Below, piece after piece: positions 57,087 to 64,000 of a stretch of DNA of 64,000 bases. Source of the stretch: Candidatus Saccharimonadota bacterium (GTDB lineage Bacteria; Patescibacteriota; Saccharimonadia; Saccharimonadales; Saccharimonadaceae). The notes below the pieces were generated by a model. The model was not told where the DNA came from and did not search any database. It was given only the letters and a program-made list of their open reading frames with translations. Location of the stretch: assembly GCA_017511925.1 (NCBI GenBank), contig JAFWHS010000014.1:124001-188000 (forward strand), read 5' to 3'. Position 1 is the first letter of the stretch. Every line of letters begins with the position of its first letter. The translations under genes were made by a program, and so were the position numbers.

Positions 57087-59463
57087 GTTTTTGCATAATC
57101 TCACCGTCGATTCTTTGATCAAATTCCAAATGTAAAGAAATCCGTTTCTTTTCACCATCAGGCTGATAAATTGAAATCGGCGAAATCTCCGCACGTAAAT
57201 TATTTTCCGCCAAAACATCATGAATACGCTTCAATAACTCACCGTAACTAATATTAGTCTCTACCGTTAAATCACGTTTTTCTTTTTCGGCCACAATATC
57301 TACTGTTTTCTTATCTTGTTTCAAGTCCAAAACTGCATCAAGATTAATTTCAAAACCTGCCAAATACTCTGCTAGCTTAAAATTCCTTCTCACTGAATTT
57401 TTAAATTCACCCACCACGCCAATTTTCTGTTCAGCACTCCAAATCTCCGCCGCACGTTTATTCTCGAACGGCAAACTATCTGCGTCTTTATTTTTAAGCG
57501 GCAAAAATTCCACCGTAATATTCATCTTCTTAAATAATTCTTCAGCGTATTTTTTTGCTTTATAATATGCAGTTTCAGTATTCTTCCGCTCTGCCACCAC
57601 GAAACCCATTTGCATTTTTTCTACTGGCACGCCCTCATCATTCATCCCCCATGCTTTCTGATAAACTTTGTTAATTTCAAAAATCGCAAACTTATCTACT
57701 GGCAATTTTTGATTCATATAAGCTTTATCAAGTAAACTTGGCACAATAGATTGCCTTACATATTGTAATTCTGGTGAAATTGAATTAACAATTTTATACG
57801 AATTATTAGCATCCTGCCCAGCCTTTTTAATCAATTTCTCACTCACAAAACTATAAGTCAAAAGTTCATTTGCACCAAAATTACTCATCGTACTACGAAC
57901 AAAATTCTTCAATTCCAACATTTGATTTTTATTTGCTGTGCGATGTTGTGGCAGAGTAGGAGTAATATTATCATATCCAAGCAATCTCCCTACTTCTTCA
58001 ATAACATCTTCTTTAATATGAATATCCGTCCGCCATAACGGTGCGGTGACAAGCATTTCATTGCCTTCAAGCCTTATTCCAAACCCAACATTTTCCAAAG
58101 TTTTTACAATTAACTCTTTCTCATAAGTCGTACCAAGTAAATCATTTATTTCATCTATCTTCACTTTCACTACACTAGCGCTCTGCCAACCAGGAAAATA
58201 ATCATCCAAGGCTAGTGGTTTGGCCCCAATTTCTTTCACCGCTTCGGCTAAGACATTAAACGTACCACCGGCCGGAACGCCTTTTGTAAATCTCGTAATT
58301 GCCTCACTAAAAATTCCATGCGACATCTGCGTCTTGCGCAAATTATACAAACTAAATGAAGCCGATTCCAAAATTACATTCTTTGTATCCTCATCAATCA
58401 TAGTAGACTTACCGCCCATCGCTCCCGCCAAAGCCACCGGCACGTCATTAGAACAAATCACAATATCATTTTCGTTCAACTCTATTTCTTTATCATCAAG
58501 CAAAATAATTTTCTCACCCGCGTTAGCCAATCTCACATTTATCATCGGGAAATCAGTCCCACCCACCATCAAAAACTTATCACCATCAAAAGCATGTAAA
58601 GGTTGCCCAGTTAAAAGCATTAAATAGTTCGTAATATCCACAATTTTTGACCTTGTCATCATGCCAGATTTAGCAAGCTCAATTTGCATTTCCGATAAAT
58701 ATTTTTCCTCCGCCGTAGCCTCCACCACTTTCACCAAAGCACCAGTATAACGCGGGCAAATCTTGGAATCAGAAATCTTAACCTCAATCTCACCGTCCTT
58801 ACTTTTTACTCCATCCTTTGTTTCTACCAAAAATCCTTCCGGAAATACTGTTTCCTTAAACAAAAACTCCGGCTCGATAAATTTCTGTCCCAAAATCCCT
58901 GCCACTTCTCTCGCAAAACCAATAATTCCAAAACAATCCGGTCTATGCGTAAGTGACTTATTCTCAATTTCAAGAATCAAATCATTCAGATCGAATACAT
59001 CAGCAAGAGAATCACCAGCCTTAGCCATTGCCGGATCAATTTCTACGATTTTTTCATGTTTATCATCAAAATCCAACTCATCCGCACCGGCAAGCATACC
59101 GTTGGATTCATAACCTTGCATCTTGCGCTTACCAATCACAAAAGGCGCATCTTCATGTATTGAAGCTGGCACTACAGCACCCGGTGCAATCCACACGGCA
59201 AACATTCCCTCGCGCACATTTGGTGCACCACACACTACCTGGATTAACTCCGACCCACCATTATTAATTTGACACAGAGTCAAATGTGTATCCGGAATCT
59301 TTTCTGCAGATTCTACTTTTACTATATATATATTGTCGTATTTATGTGTCTCATCAATTATGCCTTCGACTTCTACAAGCCTTGCACCAATCAAACGAAT
59401 CAAATCTTCATTCGACACCGTTATATTTACAAACTTTTTTAGCCAATTTAATGATATACGCAT
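57073..59463 (-). CDS. pheT: Phenylalanyl-tRNA synthetase beta subunit
   Basis: The 796 residues contain the tRNA-binding domain (about 40-150), B3/B4 editing domain, B5 and the C-terminal anticodon-binding (FDX-ACB) domain near the end (KKRDLTVETNISYGELLKRIHD). Length and order match the bacterial family. It starts one nt after the pheS stop. Confidence 0.96.
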   Translation of the reverse strand: MRISLNWLKKFVNITVSNEDLIRLIGARLVEVEGIIDETHKYDNIYIVKVESAEKIPDTHLTLCQINNGGSELIQVVCGAPNVREGMFAVWIAPGAVVPASIHEDAPFVIGKRKMQGYESNGMLAGADELDFDDKHEKIVEIDPAMAKAGDSLADVFDLNDLILEIENKSLTHRPDCFGIIGFAREVAGILGQKFIEPEFLFKETVFPEGFLVETKDGVKSKDGEIEVKISDSKICPRYTGALVKVVEATAEEKYLSEMQIELAKSGMMTRSKIVDITNYLMLLTGQPLHAFDGDKFLMVGGTDFPMINVRLANAGEKIILLDDKEIELNENDIVICSNDVPVALAGAMGGKSTMIDEDTKNVILESASFSLYNLRKTQMSHGIFSEAITRFTKGVPAGGTFNVLAEAVKEIGAKPLALDDYFPGWQSASVVKVKIDEINDLLGTTYEKELIVKTLENVGFGIRLEGNEMLVTAPLWRTDIHIKEDVIEEVGRLLGYDNITPTLPQHRTANKNQMLELKNFVRSTMSNFGANELLTYSFVSEKLIKKAGQDANNSYKIVNSISPELQYVRQSIVPSLLDKAYMNQKLPVDKFAIFEINKVYQKAWGMNDEGVPVEKMQMGFVVAERKNTETAYYKAKKYAEELFKKMNITVEFLPLKNKDADSLPFENKRAAEIWSAEQKIGVVGEFKNSVRRNFKLAEYLAGFEINLDAVLDLKQDKKTVDIVAEKEKRDLTVETNISYGELLKRIHDVLAENNLRAEISPISIYQPDGEKKRISLHLEFDQRIDGEIMQKLEAL

Positions 59464-59464
59464 T

Positions 59465-60421
59465 TTAAAACTCCCTCAAAAAGTTAAGATTTCCCGATTC
59501 AAAATATCTCACATCCTTAAGACCATAACGCAACATCACCAGGCGATCTATTCCTCCGCCCCAAGCAAAACCGTGATATTTCTCCGGGTCAATCCCTGCC
59601 ATTTTCAATACATTTGGATGAATCATCCCGCAACCAAGCATCTCCAGAAAATCACCCTTCTTGCCACCAAGTGCCTGCGGTTTTTCAATCATAAATTCCA
59701 AACTTGGTTCCGTAAACGGGAAATACCCAGGCTGAGTTCTAATATTCAATTTTTGCTCATAATACTTTTCAAAAAACTCCCGCAAAATCCCAAGCATATC
59801 GCCCATTGTACATTTTTCCGACACATACACACCCTCACATTGATAAAATGTATGTTCGTGTGTAGCATCCACATCCTCATTACGATATACTCTGCCCGGC
59901 ACTACTACCGCAATCTCTTCACCACGTTTTAGATTATCACGATACATTTTTAAAACTCTATTCTGCATTGTTGAAGTATGTGCTGGCGGTATCAATCCTT
60001 CTTCGGTCCGAAAAGTATCATAACCATCGCGCGCTGGATGTTCTTTTGGGAAATTTAAAGAATCGAACATATGATACTCATCATCAAGCTGCCTTGATTC
60101 CACCACATCAAAACCCATCATTTGATAAATTTCCACCACCCGTTTCAATTCTGCTGTCAAAGGATGTCTCGATCCATCAAGTACCGAATACAATTCTGGC
60201 AAAGGTTCATTTGGCGCACATGGTGCAGTAATATCAATCGGCTCCACTTCGGTATCCAACGCCGCCTCTTCCACCGCACGAATTTGCTCCAGAATATCCA
60301 TCTTCTCAGCATTTAATTTACGCCCAAACTCCGCCCGTTGCTCTACCGGTACATCCTTAATACCTGCGTACTTCGCATTCAAATTTTTTAGTTCAGATTT
60401 TAGTTTCTCCAACTCTTCCAT
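59465..60421 (-). CDS. pheS: Phenylalanyl-tRNA synthetase alpha subunit
   Basis: The 318-residue class II catalytic chain has HPARDGYDTFRTEEGLIPPAHTSTMQNRV and GGGIDRLVMLRYGLKDVR. The N-terminal coiled coil that binds tRNA is somewhat shorter than usual. A TATAAT box (60427-60432 region) lies about 9 nt before the ATG, so the leader is at most a few nt. A small reading frame lies just upstream. Confidence 0.96.
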   Translation of the reverse strand: MEELEKLKSELKNLNAKYAGIKDVPVEQRAEFGRKLNAEKMDILEQIRAVEEAALDTEVEPIDITAPCAPNEPLPELYSVLDGSRHPLTAELKRVVEIYQMMGFDVVESRQLDDEYHMFDSLNFPKEHPARDGYDTFRTEEGLIPPAHTSTMQNRVLKMYRDNLKRGEEIAVVVPGRVYRNEDVDATHEHTFYQCEGVYVSEKCTMGDMLGILREFFEKYYEQKLNIRTQPGYFPFTEPSLEFMIEKPQALGGKKGDFLEMLGCGMIHPNVLKMAGIDPEKYHGFAWGGGIDRLVMLRYGLKDVRYFESGNLNFLREF

Positions 60422-60436
60422 ATAATATATATTATA

Positions 60437-60598
60437 TCACAGCTTTATCTTTTTAAATAAATCCTCTATGTACGCCGAATCTTCTACAAAATCAGGATCA
60501 TCCCGCGAGCTAGTTTGCAATTTTGCCCTAAGATCCGCATTGATTCTTCGCGTTAATTCTTCATTTTTATCTTCTTCTCGATTCATCATTATTGCCAT
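60437..60598 (-). CDS. Small charged protein (53 residues)
   Basis: The frame begins MAIMMNREEDKNEELTRRIN and ends FKKIKL with a TGA stop. It is rich in Glu, Asp, Arg and Lys and probably helical. A TATAAT box (60605-60610) lies 6 nt before the ATG, as for leaderless genes here. The pheS -10 box lies at its 3' end. Its size and lack of a known family make it tentative. Confidence 0.5.
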   Translation of the reverse strand: MAIMMNREEDKNEELTRRINADLRAKLQTSSRDDPDFVEDSAYIEDLFKKIKL

Positions 60599-60660
60599 TT
60601 TTTCATTATACCATAATCAAAGTGTGCTATAATTGTATCAATATTATTTAAGGAGGAATC

Positions 60661-61578
60661 ATGGCAACAAAAAAGCCAAAGTCGTCCGCAAAGTCTACTA
60701 AGACAAAAGCGACGAAATCTCAAACTGCCGCGAAGACTGTCGAAACACCAGTATCCGAGGCTCCTAAAAAAACTACAGCTGAAAAATCCAGCAAAAAATC
60801 TTGCTTGAGCGGTTTCTTTGCTAAAAAATACGAAGAAAAAGAAAGCATCCTCACAGTATTCAAGAGCCATAAATTCTATGGCGCTCTACTCGGAGAAGTG
60901 ATCGGCACAGCACTTATCACGCTATTGCTGTTCGCCCTTTCACTCATGGGTATTGCTTCAATCGCTACTTACTCATTCGCAGTATTAGCTATTTTCATCG
61001 CAGTATATGCTTTTTCTAGCGCCTGCCTTAACCCTATCGTTGCTGCCGGCATGATGGCTTCTCGCCGCATGTCTGTCATCCGCGGTGTTATGTATATCAT
61101 TGCTGAAATCGTCGGTGCATGGCTCGGTTGGCTTATCTTCAACGCTTTCCACCTCGCCGGTGGTGACACCGCTATGGTAGATGTGCCAGTCATGGCAGAG
61201 ATTGCCGAAGGTAATTTCTGGGTTACTGCAATGGTAGAATTGCTCGGCGCAGTTATCATTGCGTTCTTCTATGCTCGTGCCCTCAAATACAAGCGCAGTG
61301 TATTTACATTCGGCGCAACCATCGCCGGTGGTCTAGCACTTGCTATCGTACTCGGCTACGTAGTTTCTGCAGCCTTCGTTGGCTTAAATAGTAACTTTAT
61401 CTTCAACCCAGCTTCAGCTTTGATGCTTCAAATTTTCCCAACCGCTGGTGAAAACTTTGGTGAAATCATGGGCGGCGTTTGCCAAGCTCTCTCGGTTTAC
61501 GCACTCATCCCAATGATCGGCGGCGTCTGCGGTTTCTACTTGTCAGACTTCATGGGCAAACTAAGCTCCGAAGAGTAA
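60661..61578 (+). CDS. MIP/aquaporin-family channel with basic N-terminal extension
   Basis: The 305 residues begin with a Lys/Thr/Ser-rich extension of about 55 residues. Six membrane segments follow, with two MIP half-helix motifs: LNPIVAAGMMASRRMS (NPI instead of NPA) and FNPASALMLQIF. It should pass water or small neutral solutes such as glycerol. AAGGAGGA precedes the ATG, and a TATAAT box lies about 25 nt further up. Confidence 0.82.
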   Translation: MATKKPKSSAKSTKTKATKSQTAAKTVETPVSEAPKKTTAEKSSKKSCLSGFFAKKYEEKESILTVFKSHKFYGALLGEVIGTALITLLLFALSLMGIASIATYSFAVLAIFIAVYAFSSACLNPIVAAGMMASRRMSVIRGVMYIIAEIVGAWLGWLIFNAFHLAGGDTAMVDVPVMAEIAEGNFWVTAMVELLGAVIIAFFYARALKYKRSVFTFGATIAGGLALAIVLGYVVSAAFVGLNSNFIFNPASALMLQIFPTAGENFGEIMGGVCQALSVYALIPMIGGVCGFYLSDFMGKLSSEE

Positions 61579-61590
61579 AGTACTTTAAAT

Positions 61591-61625
61591 AAAAAAATAA
61601 CTCTCTTACGAGAGTTATTTTTTTA
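61591..61625. terminator. Bidirectional terminator
   Basis: AATAACTCTC/GAGAGTTATT stem with a 4-nt loop and A/T-runs on both sides, between the channel gene and metG (convergent). Confidence 0.85.
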
Positions 61626-63041
61626 TTATTGCTTAGGGAACAATGGCACTTCTGGTGGCATAATTGGATCAGCAAAAACTTTCTCAATTTTTTTACATGT
61701 ATCTGGAATAAACGGCTTCAGCATATTATTTGCATTCAAAAGTTCATCAATTAGCCCAATCATACAAGTATTCAACTTCTCGATCTCACCATTTTTTGCC
61801 AGACTCCAAGGTTTTTCTTCATCAATCTTACGATTGATATCCTGCACTTTTGCCCACACATAATCAAACGCTTTACTGTATTCAAAATTATCCATTAATT
61901 CAGTATACTCGTGCGGCAACTCAAATTTCAACTCATCATTAATCGTAATGTTATTCTTTTTTGCTAAAGTTGCCAGCCTCTGTACCAAATTACCAAGATC
62001 ATTTGCAAGTTCGTTATTATAAGCGTTGTCAAACTTTTCCCATGTAAAATCCGAATCCGCAAAAGTATCTATATGCCTTAAGAAATAATAACGAAACGCA
62101 TCTAAACCATGTTTTTCTATAGCTTCCATAGGATCCACTACATTGCCAATCGATTTAGACATCTTTTGCCCATTAGCTAATACCATCCCATGCGAAACTA
62201 AATTCTTTGGCAAAGGAAGCCCTAGCCCCATCAGCATCGCTGGCCAAATAATTGCATGGAATCTCAAAATATCCTTACCAACAAACTGCGCTTCCGCTGG
62301 CCACCAATCCAAAATATCTTTTTCTGGATATCCAAGTACCGTAATATAATTTGCCAATGCATCAATCCATACATACATTACTTGTGTATCATCATCGGGT
62401 ACCGACACTCCCCATGTCAATTGTTCCTTCGGACGCGAAATCGACACATCGGGCGAATCTGCCAACAGTTTCAAAATCTCTTTCTTGCGGAATTCCGGCA
62501 AAATCACCATCTCTCCAGATTCTATAGCCTGGTTAATCCTATCCTTAAAATCCGCAATCCTAAGATAATAATTTTCCTCTTCTAGTCTCTCGTACGGTTT
62601 CTGATGATCCGGGCACACCCCATTATTCTCTTCATATTCCTTCTCAGTTATAAACCTCTCACAACCAGTACAATACCAACCCTCATATTTGGCCTTATAT
62701 ATATGGTTTTCCAATTTCTTCCAAATTTCCTGACAGCCTTTTTCGTGCATAGCATCAGTGGTCCGAACAAAATCTGTATAATGCACCCCCAATTTATATA
62801 TGAAATCTTTGAACTTCTGTGTATTTTCCGCTACATATTCTTCTACGGGTATACCCAGATCCGCTGCTTTCTGAAAAATTTTTCCACCATGCTCATCTAC
62901 TCCAGCTTGCATTCTTACTTCATCGCCTATCATAGCATGATACCTTGCACACACATCAGCCAAACAATAATCCATCGCATGACCTATATGCGGTGTGCCG
63001 TTTACATATGGTATAGCAGTGGTAATATAAGTCTTTTTCAT
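61626..63041 (-). CDS. metG: Methionyl-tRNA synthetase, compact form
   Basis: The 471-residue class I enzyme has PHIGHAMDY (HIGH box), a zinc-knuckle CTGC with VCPDH, KMSKSIGNVVDP and an anticodon-binding helical domain. The C-terminal tRNA-binding (EMAP-like) domain of longer MetRS is absent. A TAAAAT box (63048-63053) lies 6 nt before the ATG (probably leaderless). Confidence 0.96.
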   Translation of the reverse strand: MKKTYITTAIPYVNGTPHIGHAMDYCLADVCARYHAMIGDEVRMQAGVDEHGGKIFQKAADLGIPVEEYVAENTQKFKDFIYKLGVHYTDFVRTTDAMHEKGCQEIWKKLENHIYKAKYEGWYCTGCERFITEKEYEENNGVCPDHQKPYERLEEENYYLRIADFKDRINQAIESGEMVILPEFRKKEILKLLADSPDVSISRPKEQLTWGVSVPDDDTQVMYVWIDALANYITVLGYPEKDILDWWPAEAQFVGKDILRFHAIIWPAMLMGLGLPLPKNLVSHGMVLANGQKMSKSIGNVVDPMEAIEKHGLDAFRYYFLRHIDTFADSDFTWEKFDNAYNNELANDLGNLVQRLATLAKKNNITINDELKFELPHEYTELMDNFEYSKAFDYVWAKVQDINRKIDEEKPWSLAKNGEIEKLNTCMIGLIDELLNANNMLKPFIPDTCKKIEKVFADPIMPPEVPLFPKQ

Positions 63042-63072
63042 AAATATATTTTACAATACTTTCACCAAACAA

Positions 63073-63103
63073 ACAAGGGTCAGCTCTATTGCCAACCCTT
63101 GTC
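63073..63103 (-). terminator. Terminator of the Pro/Ala-rich protein gene
   Basis: ACAAGGGT/ACCCTTGT stem with a 14-nt loop. The minus side continues TTGTTTGG, a weak T-run. Confidence 0.5.
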
Positions 63104-63123
63104 TAAAATAACTTTATTTTGCA

Positions 63124-63792
63124 CTAACCCATCATGGATACTAATAATACTATTAGCGCCACCACCACTACTGCTGCAATCGCAATCAAAATATATAAAG
63201 TTTTCTTATCCATTTTCTTCTTCGCCGGAGCCGCCGCCATATTATTAACGGGCGCCTCTGCAGCCGGGTCATTAAATGCCACACTCGGCGTACGTTCGCT
63301 TGGATTATTTGCGAAAGTATTCACCATAGGATCAGTCTGAGTCTGGTTATTTTCCGCCGGCACCGAAATCGCGCTACCGATAGACCCCGGCACTGGAGCA
63401 GAAGCCTTAAGCGGAGCCTTGAGCTCTTCTTCTTCTGGATCTGGCGTCTTTGGTGGAGCTGGCATAGTAATTGGATCGGTCGCCCCCAACATCTCATCAC
63501 TACCGGGCTGATAAATATTAGCATTAGCAGCTGGATTAATCACTGGATTCACTGCCGCTGGCGCCTCTGGAGTAGCCACCGGTACATCAACTGGTGCCGC
63601 CGCTACATCCGGCATCGCTGGAGCTACTACCCCGCTAGGCTCAATTACCGGTGCTACCGGCGCTGGTTGCACTACTGGTGCCTCTGGAGCTACTGGAGCA
63701 GCTACAGGAGTCTCCACTGGCGCTGCCGGCGATGGAGCTACTGGCGCAGGAGCAGGATTTGGTGTTGGTATCGGATTATTTGTTTGATCCAT
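63124..63792 (-). CDS. Pro/Ala/Val-rich protein with C-terminal membrane anchor
   Basis: The first 190 residues are low complexity (repeats such as APVAPSPAAPVETPVAAP and further VAPV/PAP units). A basic KKKMDKK and a membrane helix (about 200-220) end it. No signal peptide; the long tail probably lies in the cytoplasm. Such proteins may be spacers or scaffolds. The promoter is at 63830-63858 (TTGATA-17-TAAAAT). Confidence 0.8.
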   Translation of the reverse strand: MDQTNNPIPTPNPAPAPVAPSPAAPVETPVAAPVAPEAPVVQPAPVAPVIEPSGVVAPAMPDVAAAPVDVPVATPEAPAAVNPVINPAANANIYQPGSDEMLGATDPITMPAPPKTPDPEEEELKAPLKASAPVPGSIGSAISVPAENNQTQTDPMVNTFANNPSERTPSVAFNDPAAEAPVNNMAAAPAKKKMDKKTLYILIAIAAVVVVALIVLLVSMMG

Positions 63793-63829
63793 CTCAAAAA
63801 TTCCTTATTAAGTCTTATTCTTTTATCTA

Positions 63830-63858
63830 ATTTTAACACTTATGCTTAAAACTATCAA
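63830..63858 (-). promoter_or_regulatory. Promoter of the Pro/Ala-rich protein gene
   Basis: Minus strand TTGATA (63853-63858), 17-bp spacer ending GCATAAGTGT, TAAAAT (63830-63835). The spacer matches those of other promoters in the window. Confidence 0.65.
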
Positions 63859-63863
63859 GCAAA

Positions 63864-64000
63864 CTATATCTTTATTTTAGAGATTGCACCCCTAAGTACA
63901 TTCACAGATTTCTGCAATTCTACCCCCTCACGCTCAGAAATCTTTACATCAAGTCTCCGGATCACTCCAGCCCTCCCCACTACCGACGGCCAACCAAAAC
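63864..64000 (-). CDS. L-lactate/malate dehydrogenase, C-terminal end (cut by window edge)
   Basis: Minus strand: 44 codons and a TAG stop. FGWPSVVGRAGVIRRLDVKIS and ELQKSVNVLRGAISKIKI match the last helices of LDH/MDH proteins (P-x-VVGR-x-GV). The rest lies beyond the edge, so lactate and malate forms cannot be told apart. Fermentation to lactate is known in Saccharibacteria. Confidence 0.75.
   Translation of the reverse strand, partial: FGWPSVVGRAGVIRRLDVKISEREGVELQKSVNVLRGAISKIKI

Overview
The window looks like a chromosomal segment of a Patescibacteria/CPR bacterium, most likely Saccharibacteria (TM7). This is inferred from the genes, not from an rRNA (none is present). It is AT-rich and densely packed, uses TGA as a normal stop, has almost no biosynthetic genes, and carries shortened aminoacyl-tRNA synthetases, several sortase- and division-related surface genes, an anaerobic ribonucleotide reductase and a diversity-generating retroelement (DGR).

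Layout. 1-3.2 kb (minus): a DGR with a reverse transcriptase cut by the left edge, an Avd-like accessory protein with an extra N-terminal domain, and a secreted FISUMP/C-type-lectin-like variable protein. 3.2-4.8 kb: a possible short RNA, a lone PemK/MazF-like toxin and a surface-type protein. 4.8-7.7 kb: nrdD-nrdG behind a promoter with two candidate NrdR boxes. 7.7-17.6 kb: prfA-prmC, HtrA protease, signal peptidase, flotillin, RmuC, rubrerythrin, an SDR, a CDF transporter and a tRNA cluster. 17.6-24 kb: TPR protein, DNA polymerase III delta-prime-like protein, RluA-type pseudouridine synthase, trpS, a bile-salt-hydrolase-like enzyme, CotH and a sortase. 24-28.8 kb: HD hydrolase, thyA-folA-glyA, tRNA-Ala, SleB-like wall hydrolase. 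28.8-42.5 kb (minus): S9-L13-L17-rpoA-S4-S11-S13-L36-infA, a sortase, secY, then rpoB-rpoC. 42.5-48.2 kb: rpoB leader, candidate small RNA, small proteins, khpA, rpsP, rnc, Nudix, nusB, rpmF, glutaredoxin and SpoU methylase. 48.2-52.8 kb: an Erm/KsgA-TsaC fusion, leuS and a glycosyltransferase. 52.8-60.6 kb (minus): pheS-pheT-ftsE-ftsX-CHAP hydrolase-Ctp protease. 60.6-64 kb: MIP channel, metG, a Pro/Ala-rich anchored protein and the end of a lactate/malate dehydrogenase.

How it fits together. The DGR would diversify a secreted binding protein. Sortases, HtrA, CotH, flotillin and the FtsEX-CHAP-Ctp set describe an elaborate envelope for an otherwise minimal cell. thyA-folA-glyA, the HD hydrolase and NrdDG supply deoxynucleotides.

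Genome-wide style. Two features recur. (i) Fifteen genes have a TATAAT-like -10 box only 6-8 nt before the start codon and no Shine-Dalgarno, so they are probably leaderless. (ii) Many promoters share not only TTGACT-17-TATAAT but also the spacer sequence. RpoC, L32, L36 and S4 all lack the zinc-binding cysteines seen in other bacteria.
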